Origin: Lewinellaceae bacterium
GTDB lineage: Bacteria > Bacteroidota > Bacteroidia > Chitinophagales > Saprospiraceae
Reading direction: 5' to 3'
DNA length: 64,000 bases
Assembly: GCA_016711435.1 (NCBI GenBank)
Contig: JADJSY010000010.1
Span: 62,001 to 126,000 of the forward strand
A program made the translations under genes and the position numbers. The notes beneath the pieces are model-generated. The model had not been told where the DNA came from, did not search any database, and saw only the letters and a program-made list of their open reading frames with translations. Positions 36,368 through 45,107 of this stretch are shown in pieces (the first letter of the stretch is position 1; every line of letters begins with the position of its first letter).

Positions 36368-37793
36368 TAAAAACCAACGTTTTAAACCTTTGGTAAGCCT
36401 CCTCATAAACCAGCGCATTGGCCGTATTGGGTTCAATGGTCGTATTTTTGGGGCTGTCGCCAGTTGGATTTAATCCAAGCATTTGTCCGGCAAAACGCAG
36501 CGCGCCCAACAGCGAAGCGTCCACCTTTTCATCGGGCAGGATCACCGTTTTTTGAAAAATATCAGCCAGCATTTGCACCCACAAGGTATTGTGGGAAAAG
36601 CCGCCACCGACGTGCAAGGTATGGATCGGGCTATGCGTTTCCAAGGCCTCGGCGATTATTTTCACATTGTACAAAACACCTTCCATCGCGGCCCGCACAA
36701 AATGCGCCTGCCGGTGCCGCGCAGTCATGCCTTGAAAACTCCCGCAAACCTGCGCGTTGTAAAGTGGCGCACGTTCACCCAGCAGGTACGGCAAAAACAA
36801 CAATCCATCGGCGGCGGGTGGTACGCTAACGGCCTGATTAGCAAAGGCTTCTGCCGACAAGGGCGATTGAAATACAGCGTGGCGCAACCACTCCAGGGCA
36901 TTGGTACCATTGTTGCTGGCCCCACCGACGATAAAACGTTTGTCGTCCAGACGGTAACAAAAAGTGCGCATGGAAGCGTCTAATAGAGGCCTGGCGCTTA
37001 CCGTCCGTATGGCTGCGCTGGTGCCGATCGTCACCGCTATTTGCCCGGTTTCGGTTGCACCCGAACCGATATTGGCCAAAGCGCCGTCGCTGGCGCCGAT
37101 CATGTAAGGAACACCTGTCGGTAATGCCCATTTTGCTGCCATTGCCGGTAATACGCCGGCAATATATGCAGGTGACACCGGCTTCGGCAGCTGTGCGGCA
37201 GCAATGCCCGTCATTTCCATGGCCGGCGCATCCCAAATCTGCTGCTCAATATTCAACAAACCGGTAGCCGACGCGACAGAAACATCTGACCTGAATTCGC
37301 CGGTCAGCCGAAACCATACGTAGGATTTAATGTCCAGAAATTGATGCGCTTTTTGGAAAACATCCGGTTGGTTTTGACGCAACCACATTAGTTTGCACAA
37401 AGGCGACATCGCATGAATGGGCACACCGGTGCGGCGATAAATATCCAGACCTTCCCTACCCTGCCGCAGCGACCTGGCAATAGCATCGGCCCGCATATCC
37501 GACCATAACAAGATGTTTGTCAAGGGTTTACCATTCTTGTCCACCGCCATCAGCCCGTGCATGGCCGACGAAAAAACGACGCAAGTCAACGATTCCTGCC
37601 CTTTCGATGCGGCCCACACCTCTGCCAGCACTTCCACCACATATTGAAAAACTGCCTCGGGGTCTTGTTCCTGCCAGCCGGTTTGTGGATTCAGGGTCGC
37701 ATTTTGGCGCTCGGCCACAGCCAATACATCTCCGGCCCCGCTGACTGCGACGGCTTTGATGTTGGTGGTACCGATGTCGGTGGCGATAAGCAT
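36363..37793 (-). CDS. gntK: FGGY-family gluconokinase
   Basis: A 476-residue sugar kinase that probably turns gluconate into 6-phosphogluconate in the cytosol. The N-terminal phosphate loop is DIGTTNIKAV, the substrate region is LLWSDMRAD with catalytic Asp, and IGASDGALANIGSG and HVGGGFSHN are FGGY motifs. FGGY kinases share these motifs across xylulose, glycerol and gluconate, so the specificity is inferred from the neighbours: a GntP-type permease and a 6-phosphogluconate dehydrogenase on the same strand just upstream. The length fits FGGY gluconokinase (GntK of Bacillus), not the short GntK of E. coli. Confidence 0.85.
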   Translation of the reverse strand: MLIATDIGTTNIKAVAVSGAGDVLAVAERQNATLNPQTGWQEQDPEAVFQYVVEVLAEVWAASKGQESLTCVVFSSAMHGLMAVDKNGKPLTNILLWSDMRADAIARSLRQGREGLDIYRRTGVPIHAMSPLCKLMWLRQNQPDVFQKAHQFLDIKSYVWFRLTGEFRSDVSVASATGLLNIEQQIWDAPAMEMTGIAAAQLPKPVSPAYIAGVLPAMAAKWALPTGVPYMIGASDGALANIGSGATETGQIAVTIGTSAAIRTVSARPLLDASMRTFCYRLDDKRFIVGGASNNGTNALEWLRHAVFQSPLSAEAFANQAVSVPPAADGLLFLPYLLGERAPLYNAQVCGSFQGMTARHRQAHFVRAAMEGVLYNVKIIAEALETHSPIHTLHVGGGFSHNTLWVQMLADIFQKTVILPDEKVDASLLGALRFAGQMLGLNPTGDSPKNTTIEPNTANALVYEEAYQRFKTLVFK

Positions 37794-37796
37794 GGT

Positions 37797-37945
37797 CGTG
37801 TGTGGTGTGTGGTGTTTCGTGTTTGGGGCTGGGATTTCTGGATGAAAGGGAACACGGATTGAACGGATGAGACGCGGATTTTTTTCCCTCGTAGAGTCAA
37901 TGGGGACGAACCGTGTCTAATCCGTTCAATCCATGTGCCATTTAA
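37797..37945. repeat. Repeat region between gntP and gntK
   Basis: A GTGTGTG/GTGTTTC arm (37799-37828) is followed by an imperfect inverted repeat ACACGGATTGAACGGATGAG (37851-37870) against CTAATCCGTTCAATCCATGT (37917-37936). Confidence 0.7.
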
Positions 37946-37947
37946 TC

Positions 37948-39274
37948 TCAGAACAAGTCCAGCAAAAGAACCCCGATCAGCCCCATAATCCCCACAATCG
38001 TTTCCATAACCGTCCAGGAGCGGAATGTATCGCGCAAACTAAGTCCGAACCACTCTTTGAACATCCAGAATCCGGTATCATTGACGTGTGAGCACATGAG
38101 GCTGCCTGCGCCGACGGCAAGTGTCATCAGTTCGGGTGAAGCGCCGCCTGCCGCTACGAGCGGTTGCACGATACCTGCAGCCGTCATGCCTGCCACGGTA
38201 GCGGAACCGACGGCAATGCGCAACAGGGTTGCAACACACCAGCCCAGCAACAATGGCGAAATCGGCGCGTCGGTCAGTATTTCCGCCAGTTCCTTGCCAA
38301 TACCGCTGTCTACCAATATTTGTTTAAACGCTCCGCCGGCAGCGACCACCAGCAGCAGGGTAGCCCCGGCGCCCATAGCAGTTGCCGATCTGTCGAGCAA
38401 TACACTGGATTTTAATAAATTAACATTTGGAAACAAGGCATTTTGCCCTAAAAATAAAAGCCCCAGCAATACGGAAATCATCATGGAAATACCCGGATCA
38501 CCGGCAAATTTCAGCCAGGGGTATGTCTCGCCTGCGCCGGGAAAATTCAACTCAAAAATGGTGGAGAGGGCCATCAAGACGACAGGAGACAGGACAATCA
38601 ACAGACTTTTTTGGGAAACCGGGCAATGCGGCAGGGTCGATTTTACGTACTTCAAACAAACCTGCCGGCGGGTTGGCCTGGATGTTTTTTAATAATTTCC
38701 GGGAAAAGGATACCCGCCGTAACGATGGTTGGAATGGCAATGACAAAACCCAGTAAAAGTGTCCGGCCCAGATCAGCGCCGAACAAATTGGCCACAGCGG
38801 TAGCACCCGGATGCGGCGGCAAAAACCGTGCGTTACGGATAGCGGCGCAGCCATCGAAAGCGCCAGTGGAACCAGCGACTGCCCGGAAAAAGCGGCTACG
38901 GTAAATACCAATGGCGCCAGGATCACAAATCCGGCATTGTAAAACATCGCAACGCCTACTACAAAACCGGTTATCAGGATCGCCCAGTTCGCGCGTTTCA
39001 TACCAAAAACCCGCAACAATCGCTCGGCAATCACCTGTGCTGCCCCGGTTTCAGCCAGGATGCTGCCAAGGATAATACCGAATGCCAGCACCATTACCAA
39101 TCCGCCCAAGGTGCTGCAGATGCCATTTTGCAGCGACTTGACCACCTCGGAAGGCGGCATTCCTTTGGCCAAACCAACAAATAAAGTAGTGATAATCAAT
39201 GCTATAAATGCATTGAGCCGGACAAAAATTATGAGAGCCAGCAAGAGGGCGATACTGAGGAGGAGGAGAATCAA
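37948..39274 (-). CDS. gntP: Gluconate:H+ symporter, GntP family (three apparent frame breaks)
   Basis: An inner-membrane permease for gluconate. The first frame, MILLLLSIALLLALIIFVRL to LSVTHGF, has the family signatures; one lost T (at about 38820) leads to LPPHPGATAVANLFGADLGR; an extra A in the run near 38690 leads to NIQANPPAGLFEVRKID, and an extra A near 38613 leads to KSLLIVLSPVVLMALS and the C-terminal helices. The one loss and two gains turn 1327 bases into 442 codons, a normal 441-residue GntP. Every break is in a homopolymer. It sits between gnd and gntK on one strand, so import, phosphorylation and oxidation are grouped. Confidence 0.88.
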
Positions 39275-39452
39275 AGCAGGAATGAGGGATGAGGGATGAG
39301 GAATGAATGATCAGGAATGAGGGATGAGGGATGAGGAATGGAGGAATTTGTTTTGGGTTTTAAAACGCCCAAGAAATTAGTGTTTTTCCATTTATTGCCC
39401 CCCGAATAGAGCGGCTGTAATCATTCCTCATTCCTCATTCCTCATTCCTTTT
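39275..39452. repeat. Heptad-repeat hairpin, GAGGAAT/GAGGGAT family
   Basis: GAGGGATGAGGGATGAGGAA (39284-39303) and more units to 39344 face CATTCCTCATTCCTCATTCC (39422-39441) and its extension. The right arm provides the gnd stop codon. Confidence 0.85.
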
Positions 39453-40344
39453 TTTCCACCGCATGCCCCCCAAACTCATTCCGCAGCGCCGCCACAACTT
39501 TTCCGGAGAAAGTATCGGCCTGCTGGGAGCGGTAGCGCATCATCAGGGATAGTGCGATTACAGGGGTGGGTACGCCGAGATCGAGCGCTGTTTCGAGCGT
39601 CCATTTCCCCTCGCCGGATGCGTGCATGACGCCGCGGATCGAGTCGAGGTTCGGGTCTTTGGAAAAAGCGTTGGCGGTGAGTTCCATCAGCCAGGAGCGC
39701 ACCACCGAACCGTGGTTCCACAGCGTTGCAACTTTCTGAAAATCAATGTCATATTCGGAATGTTCCAGCACTTCAAAACCCTCCGCAATGGCTTGCATCA
39801 TCCCGTATTCGATGCCGTTGTGCACCATTTTGGTAAAATGCCCTGCGCCGGGGCCGCCGACGTAGAGGGTACCTTCCGGAAGGGAAATATCATCAAATAC
39901 GGCTTTGCAATACTGATACACCGCCGGTTCGCCACCGATCATCGTACAGGCGCCGTTCAAAGCGCCGGAAGTGCCGCCGGAAGTACCACAATCGAGAAAG
40001 TCGATTTCTTTCCCTTTCAGGGTGGTATACCGGCGGACAGAATCTTTAAAATTGGAATTGCCGCCGTCAATCAGAATATCTCCGGGCGACAAATGCGGCA
40101 AGAGGGAGGAAATCACCTCCTCTACAATGTCGCCGGCAGGCACCATGAGCCAGATGACCCGGCGTCCGGTCAGTTGCCGGCACACCGCCTCAATAGAATT
40201 GCCGGTTGCAATGCCGTTTTCCGAGGCTATTTTGGCCGTTAGTTCTGCGGAGCGGTCGTAAGCGACCACCGAATGGCCGTGATTGCTGAGATTGAGGGCG
40301 ATGTTGTAGCCCATTTTGCCGAGGCCGATCAGACCGATTTGCAT
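39442..40344 (-). CDS. gnd: 6-phosphogluconate dehydrogenase, short (GntZ-like) form
   Basis: Oxidative decarboxylation of 6-phosphogluconate to ribulose 5-phosphate. The 300 residues are the short, decarboxylating form (about 300 against 470 for the common form), which is often NAD-dependent. The dinucleotide fold starts GLIGLGKMG (GxGxxG at 7-12). DGGNSNFKDS, FLDCGTSGGTSGA and KMVHNGIEYGMMQ with the catalytic Lys are clear, and HASGEGKWT binds substrate. The start at 40344 (MQIGLIGLG) is taken over the ORF start 28 codons upstream. First gene of the gnd-gntP-gntK cluster; its stop lies in a GAGGAAT repeat. Confidence 0.92.
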   Translation of the reverse strand: MQIGLIGLGKMGYNIALNLSNHGHSVVAYDRSAELTAKIASENGIATGNSIEAVCRQLTGRRVIWLMVPAGDIVEEVISSLLPHLSPGDILIDGGNSNFKDSVRRYTTLKGKEIDFLDCGTSGGTSGALNGACTMIGGEPAVYQYCKAVFDDISLPEGTLYVGGPGAGHFTKMVHNGIEYGMMQAIAEGFEVLEHSEYDIDFQKVATLWNHGSVVRSWLMELTANAFSKDPNLDSIRGVMHASGEGKWTLETALDLGVPTPVIALSLMMRYRSQQADTFSGKVVAALRNEFGGHAVEKKE

Positions 40345-40489
40345 AAGATTTGGTATGTTGATGTATAACTGAACAAGTTTTGGGCAAATGTTGGATTTTT
40401 TACAGAATTCCCCGTGGAAAAATTCCAAATAGCATAACTAAGTGTCAGAAGTACAATTTATAGTTAACAAACTTTGAAGGGCTTTTTGG

Positions 40490-40497
40490 TACCTTTG
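40490..40497 (+). promoter_or_regulatory. -7 element of the nuo operon
   Basis: TACCTTTG fits TAnnTTTG, 96 bases before the nuoA ATG. It is identical to the element in front of corA. Confidence 0.5.
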
Positions 40498-40593
40498 CCG
40501 CCGCAGGAACAAAGTGATCCTGTATCATTTTTGAGTTGGCAGTGAACCCTGTCAGTTCCTGCCTGTTAAGCGTAAAACATTTAAAATTAATAC

Positions 40594-40954
40594 ATGGAAC
40601 CCTCAGGATATTTTCCCATCATTATGCAGGCGCTGGTAGCGCTGGGTTTTGTTGCGCTGGTGCTCATCGTTGTCCCGATGTTGGGTCCGCGCCGCAAAAG
40701 CGCCAAAAAGGATGAAAACTTTGAATGCGGGATCGAATCGCAGGGAAATGCACGGCTGCCGGTCTCCATCAAATACCTGATGACAGCTATACTGTTTGTG
40801 TTGTTCGACGTGGAGGTGATTTTCTTTTATCCTTATGCAGTCAATTTTCGGGAAATGGGGTTTGAAGGTTTCTTCGCCGTACTCCTGTTTGTAGCGATAT
40901 TTTTGATCGGTTTTTACTATGTGCTTCGCAAAGGAGCGTTTGAATGGGATAAGT

Positions 40955-40956
<2 letters not shown>
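40594..40956 (+). CDS. nuoA: NADH-quinone oxidoreductase subunit A
   Basis: Small membrane subunit of complex I, 120 residues with three helices (ALVALGFVALVLIVVPML; LMTAILFVLFDVEVIFFYPY; FFAVLLFVAIFLIGFYYVL). The conserved loop KKDENFECGIESQG and the FDVEVIF motif, with its buried acidic residues, identify it. First gene of a nuoA-N set in the classical order. A TGATGAA hairpin of about 130 bases starts at its stop and separates it from nuoB. Confidence 0.96.
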
Positions 40957-41088
<132 letters not shown>

Positions 41089-41091
41089 ATT

Positions 41092-41634
41092 ATGGCTAAT
41101 ATTTCAGAAATGCCCGAAGGTTATGGTGGAGAAGGCTTTTTCGCCACTTCATTGGGCAAAGCAGTCGGCCTGGCGCGTGCCAATTCCATCTGGCCGCTTC
41201 CTTTCGCTACTTCCTGCTGTGGCATCGAATTCATGGCAACGATGGGCACGAATTACGATCTGGCCCGCTTTGGTATGGAACGCCTGTCATTCTCGCCCCG
41301 TCAGGCAGACCTGCTGATGGTAATGGGCACGATTGCCAAAAAAATGGCGCCCATCCTGAAACAGGTGTATATCCAGATGGCAGAACCGAAATGGGTGATT
41401 GCCGTAGGCGCCTGCGCCAGTTCGGGCGGTATTTTTGATACCTATTCTGTGTTGCAGGGGATCGACAAGGTTATTCCGGTCGACGTGTACGTCCCCGGTT
41501 GCCCGCCGCGCCCGGAACAGATCATCGACGGTATTATGAAAATCCAGGAACTGGTGAAAAACGAGCCGTTGCGTCGCCGCAATTCGCCGGAATACCAACA
41601 CCTGCTGGCCAAATACCAAATTGAAATTGATTAG
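41092..41634 (+). CDS. nuoB: NADH-quinone oxidoreductase subunit B
   Basis: Peripheral-arm subunit carrying cluster N2, the last 4Fe-4S centre before quinone. The cluster ligands are visible: the Cys pair in ATSCCGIEFMA, GACASSGG and VPGCPPRPEQII. The 180 residues fit, with a normal N-terminus lacking a membrane segment. Eight bases separate its stop from the nuoC ATG, so the genes are coupled. Confidence 0.97.
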   Translation: MANISEMPEGYGGEGFFATSLGKAVGLARANSIWPLPFATSCCGIEFMATMGTNYDLARFGMERLSFSPRQADLLMVMGTIAKKMAPILKQVYIQMAEPKWVIAVGACASSGGIFDTYSVLQGIDKVIPVDVYVPGCPPRPEQIIDGIMKIQELVKNEPLRRRNSPEYQHLLAKYQIEID

Positions 41635-41641
41635 TCCGCCA

Positions 41642-42172
41642 ATGAACTTGAATAACCACACCTTACTGGCTTCCATCGAACGCCGCTTCCCGGGAGCCGT
41701 CCTTACACACAGTGAGCCTTATGGCATGTTGACGCTGGAAACCACGCGGGAGCATATCATCGACATGCTGCGCTTCCTGAAAGAAGACCCGGAACTGCAA
41801 GTCAATTTCCTGACTTCCCTGTGTGCCGTCCACTACCCCGACCATGCCGGCAAAGAGTTGGGTATCGTGTACCATTTACACAGTTTTACACACAACCTGC
41901 GCTTCCGCATCAAGGTGTTTTTCCCGATCAGCGACCCGACCATACCCACTGCCACTACCCTGTGGCCGACGGCCAACTGGATGGAACGCCAGGAATACGA
42001 CTTTTTCGGCGTGCAGTTTACCGGCCACCCGGATTTACGGCGTATCCTCAATGTGGATGACCTCGATGTGTTCCCACTGCGCAAGGAATACCGCCTGGAA
42101 GACGGCACCCGGACGGATAAAGACGACCGGTTCTTTGGAAGGGACGGCCATGAGGGACAGGAGTTTGATTAA
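41642..42172 (+). CDS. nuoC: NADH-quinone oxidoreductase subunit C
   Basis: A 30-kDa-type peripheral subunit, 176 residues. The signature of the family, ERQEYDFFGVQFTGHPDLRR (RExxDxxGxxFxGHPDLRR), is at about 128-147, followed by LNVDDLDVFPLRKEY. The ATG at 41642 (MNLNNHTLLASIERRF) is preferred, as the upstream in-frame ATG at 41621 lies inside nuoB. It is a separate gene, not the fused NuoCD form known in E. coli. Confidence 0.95.
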   Translation: MNLNNHTLLASIERRFPGAVLTHSEPYGMLTLETTREHIIDMLRFLKEDPELQVNFLTSLCAVHYPDHAGKELGIVYHLHSFTHNLRFRIKVFFPISDPTIPTATTLWPTANWMERQEYDFFGVQFTGHPDLRRILNVDDLDVFPLRKEYRLEDGTRTDKDDRFFGRDGHEGQEFD

Positions 42173-42506
42173 GCCAATAAAATGAGTAACATGACCAATT
42201 CTTCAAAGGAATCAAGAAGCGGCACAGGAAGCTTGGGCTTTGGTTCAGGACAGAAGCCTTTTCGAAAAAGTGACGTAGACTAGGTAGAATTTGAAATGGA
42301 TTTGAGGATTAGCGGATAATTATTTGATTGCATTTGCGTTTGAATCTATTTTTAACGAAAGATCGATTTAGTAACCACAAATTCTTGGCCCGTATTTTTT
42401 CGGCTGTTGAGCGGCAAAGTGCTGCTTTGGATGAAAACTTTTTCTCTTGGGAAGCGCCCCCCCAAAGGGGGGGGGCCCAGAGGCCCTTTATCGAGAATCT
42501 TGACAC
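42173..42506. other. Gap between nuoC and nuoD with a 34-codon ORF and a C7-A3-G9 tract
   Basis: Unusual for a complex I operon. A short ORF with a Ser/Gly-rich product (42182-42286) starts ten bases after the nuoC stop. An AT-rich stretch follows, then CCCCCCCAAAGGGGGGGGG (42457-42475), able to form a strong hairpin. Neither part resembles anything I know. No heptad arms are seen. Confidence 0.5.
42182..42286 (+). CDS. Possible 34-residue small protein
   Basis: Reads MSNMTNSSKESRSGTGSLGF, then GSGQKPFRKSDVD. Low complexity (Ser/Gly/Lys), no signal peptide or membrane helix. It starts ten bases after nuoC and could be coupled to it. The only support is position and an intact frame; chance cannot be excluded. 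Confidence 0.25.
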
Positions 42507-43712
42507 ATGCAAGTCCAATCATATTTTTCCTCCCTCGATAACCTCGACGGAGAACTTTCAACCCTGAACCTGGGTCCGACGCACCCGGCCACGCACGGCA
42601 TCTTCCAGAATGTGCTGAAGATGGATGGCGAGCGTATCGTCAGTGCGGAACCGACTATCGGTTATATCCACCGGGCTTTTGAAAAAATAGCGGAGCGCCG
42701 GCCCTACAACCAGATCACGCCGCTGACGGATCGTCTGAACTATTGTTCTTCACCGATCAATAACATGGGCTGGCATATGACGGTTGAAAAACTGATCGGC
42801 TGCGAACTACCCAAACGCGCGCAGTACATGCGGGTGATTATCATGGAGTTATCGCGTATTGCCGACCACCTGGTGTGCAATGCGGTCATCGGGGTGGATA
42901 CGGGCGCATTGACGGGTTTTACCTACATGTTCCAGGAACGCGAGCGGATTTACGATTTGTTCGAGGAGGTATGCGGCTCTCGGTTGACCACCAATGTGGG
43001 ACGTATCGGCGGCATGGAGCGCGACTTTACGCCGCGGTTCCATAAATTGTTCAAGGAGTTTATGGACACTTTCCCCGCCCGTTTCGAGGAATTCAATAAT
43101 CTGCTGGAACGCAACCGGATTTTTATGGACCGCACCATCGGCGCAGGCCCCATCAAAGGAGAACGGGCGCTGGAATATGGTTTCACCGGCCCCAATCTGC
43201 GCGCAGCCGGCATCGATTACGATGTGCGGGTGATGACGCCTTACAGTAGTTACGAAGATTTTGAATTCGATATTCCAGTCGGCAAAGACGGCGACACCTA
43301 CGACCGTTTCATGGTGCGCCAGGAAGAAATCCGCCAGAGCCTGCGGATTATTACGCAGGCTTATAAAAATTTGCCCGACGGCGCTTACCACGCCGACGTG
43401 CCGGATTTTTACCTGCCTGAAAAACCGGATGTGTACACCAAAATGGAAGCCCTCATTTACCACTTCAAAGTAGTGATGCAGGAAACACCCATTCCGGTCG
43501 GCGAAGTGTACCACAGCGTGGAAGGCGGAAACGGCGAACTGGGTTTTTACCTGATCAGCGACGGCGGTCGCAGTCCTTACCGGCTGCATTTCCGCCGCCC
43601 GTGTTTTATTTTTTACCAGGCGTACCCGGAAATGGTGCGCGGATCCATGCTGTCCGACGCCATTTTGACGATGAGTTCGATGAATGTCATCGCGGGAGAA
43701 CTGGACGCATAA
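42507..43712 (+). CDS. nuoD: NADH-quinone oxidoreductase subunit D
   Basis: The 49-kDa subunit, 401 residues, forming the quinone pocket together with NuoB. LNLGPTHPATHGIFQNVLKMDGE at the N-terminus (GPTHPATHG), SRIADHLVCN, TGALTGFTYMFQERE, and SVEGGNGELGFYLISDG are family landmarks, and the end MNVIAGELDA is complete (family ending GEVDR/GELDA). The start at 42507 (MQVQSYFSSLDNL) gives a normal short N-terminus. A short 330-base non-nuo gap precedes it. Confidence 0.97.
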   Translation: MQVQSYFSSLDNLDGELSTLNLGPTHPATHGIFQNVLKMDGERIVSAEPTIGYIHRAFEKIAERRPYNQITPLTDRLNYCSSPINNMGWHMTVEKLIGCELPKRAQYMRVIIMELSRIADHLVCNAVIGVDTGALTGFTYMFQERERIYDLFEEVCGSRLTTNVGRIGGMERDFTPRFHKLFKEFMDTFPARFEEFNNLLERNRIFMDRTIGAGPIKGERALEYGFTGPNLRAAGIDYDVRVMTPYSSYEDFEFDIPVGKDGDTYDRFMVRQEEIRQSLRIITQAYKNLPDGAYHADVPDFYLPEKPDVYTKMEALIYHFKVVMQETPIPVGEVYHSVEGGNGELGFYLISDGGRSPYRLHFRRPCFIFYQAYPEMVRGSMLSDAILTMSSMNVIAGELDA

Positions 43713-43713
43713 A

Positions 43714-43835
43714 AGAAAAACAAAAGGCAAAGGACAAAAGGCAATGATGGCCAATCTGGTTTCAAAATGATTTAGTAATAACTTGATTTACATTGCCCTT
43801 TGCATTTTGCAATTTTGCCCTTTTATTTAAGATTT
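43714..43835. repeat. Heptad-repeat hairpin, AAAAGGC/GCCCTTT family
   Basis: AAAAGGCAAAGGACAAAAGGC (43724 onward) faces TTGCCCTTTGCATTTTGCAA (43794-43813). The inner part has ATTTAGTAATAACTTGATTT, the complement of a core-like segment. Lies between nuoD and nuoE. Confidence 0.8.
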
Positions 43836-43856
43836 GAAAGAAATTATCGCATACAA

Positions 43857-44402
43857 ATGACTGCTGTTCACGCATCCAACGGTACGCCGTTCCAATATTC
43901 CGAAGCCGCGCTCGCAGAAGTGCGCAGCTTCGCAACGAAATACCCCGAAGGCCGGGGCAAAAGCGCCATTATCCGCGCCCTGCATATCGCGCAGGAGGAA
44001 AACCACGGCTGGCTGAGCGCATCCGCTATGGATCATGTGGCGGAAGTACTGGGTATTACGCCGATCGAAGTGTACGAAGTGGCTTCTTTTTATTCGATGT
44101 ACAACCTCGAACCGGTGGGCAAATACGTACTGGAATTTTGCCAAACCGGCCCCTGTGCCATTGAAGGCGCAGAAAGCATTATTGAATACACCAAACAAAA
44201 ATTAGGCATCGGAAAAAACCAGACGACGCCCGATGGGCTGTTTACGATCAAACAAGTGGAATGCTTGGGCGCCTGCGGTTATGCCCCCATGATGCAGGTC
44301 GGCGAATTTTATCACGAACACCTCGACGAAGCAAAAATTGACAGCTTTATTGAAAACTGTAAGGCTGGAATTATTAATAAAGGCAGCTGGAAAATGCACT
44401 GA
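43857..44402 (+). CDS. nuoE: NADH-quinone oxidoreductase subunit E
   Basis: A 24-kDa subunit with a thioredoxin-like fold and the 2Fe-2S cluster N1a. Its four Cys ligands are FCQTGPC (C-x4-C) and ECLGACGYAPM (C-x3-C). KSAIIRALHIAQEENHGWLS and VYEVASFYSMY are characteristic. 181 residues. The ATG at 43857 (MTAVHASNG) lies after the repeat. The stop codon is followed by a TAACTAA-family element. Confidence 0.96.
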   Translation: MTAVHASNGTPFQYSEAALAEVRSFATKYPEGRGKSAIIRALHIAQEENHGWLSASAMDHVAEVLGITPIEVYEVASFYSMYNLEPVGKYVLEFCQTGPCAIEGAESIIEYTKQKLGIGKNQTTPDGLFTIKQVECLGACGYAPMMQVGEFYHEHLDEAKIDSFIENCKAGIINKGSWKMH

Positions 44403-44403
44403 T

Positions 44404-44461
44404 TATGTAGTTATTAGTTATTGGTTATCAGTGTTGATAATCAAGCATTTACAAAAAACTT
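44404..44461 (-). repeat. Core-plus-heptad repeat, TAACTAA family (reversed)
   Basis: GTAGTTATTAGTTATTGGTT (44407-44426), then TCAGTGTTGATAATCAAGCA (44428-44447), the reverse complement of the core. The heptad side adjoins the nuoE stop, as at nuoN and gntK. Confidence 0.8.
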
Positions 44462-44470
44462 TAACAAAAA

Positions 44471-44478
44471 TAATTTTG
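44471..44478 (+). promoter_or_regulatory. Possible -7 element within the nuo operon
   Basis: TAATTTTG fits TAnnTTTG, about 25 bases before the first SH3-like lipoprotein gene. It may give these genes an internal promoter. Confidence 0.35.
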
Positions 44479-44503
44479 CATGATTACTTGTTAAGTAATG
44501 CAC

Positions 44504-45044
44504 ATGACACTCAGACAGATATTGGCGATTTACATGTTGTTGCTGCTGGCAGTCGGTTCTTCCTGCAACGGCGACCCGGCCGCAGGCAAAAAGCAGGCTC
44601 CGGATAGCAACGCAGTTGCGCCAGGAAGTGATCAGTCAGCCTCCAATTCGGAAGCAGCGTCTGCAAAACCGGAAGTGGTAGCGCCTTCCACACAAAAAAA
44701 GCACCTGTCGATCGATACCAGCCGGAATGAAGATCAGCCTGTGTACAAAAAAGACAGAACCGGAAACATACCCGCTCCGGTCACTGAAAAGCCCGCAGTC
44801 AGACCTCCGGGTGTTGCGGGATACATTACAAGGGACGATGCGCCTTTACATACGGAACCTGCTGCAAGCGCCGGCAAAGTCAGTACTCTGAAAAAAAATG
44901 AAATCGTCTACATCCGTTCAAACCATTATGACTGACGAAAAAGGACAAGTGACAGAATATCCGACCTGGTATAGAATTGAGCGGAAAAACAAACAAAGGG
45001 GTTGGGTTCTGGCAAAATCGGTGGTAGCAGGCGGCGGCGGCTGA
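44504..45044 (+). CDS. SH3-like lipoprotein 1 within the nuo operon (one apparent frame break)
   Basis: The start MTLRQILAIYMLLLLAVGSSC gives a lipobox with Cys near residue 21. A Ser/Ala/Pro-rich linker follows. The bacterial SH3-like part starts GYITRDDAPLHTEPAASAGKVSTLKKNEIVYI. The first frame stops at 44935 (RSNHYD). The next frame continues DEKGQVTEYPTWYRIERKN and KQRGWVLAKSV, matching YSTWYRVKRSN...GWVLGKFL of the next gene. A duplicated TGAC at 44927-44936 or one extra base explains the break. SH3-like domains of this kind bind peptidoglycan or peptides; the role here is not known. An alternative start is 44498. Confidence 0.65.
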
Positions 45045-45049
45045 TGCTT

Positions 45050-45090
45050 TAAAGGGCAAAATTGCAAAGACCAAAAGGCAATACATAAAC
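45050..45090 (+). repeat. Heptad repeat, AAAAGGC family, single arm
   Basis: GGGCAAAATTGCAAAGACCA at 45054-45073, then AAAGGCAATAC. Lies between the two SH3-like lipoprotein genes. Confidence 0.6.
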
Positions 45091-45107
45091 CTGAAAATAC
45101 ACGGAAG

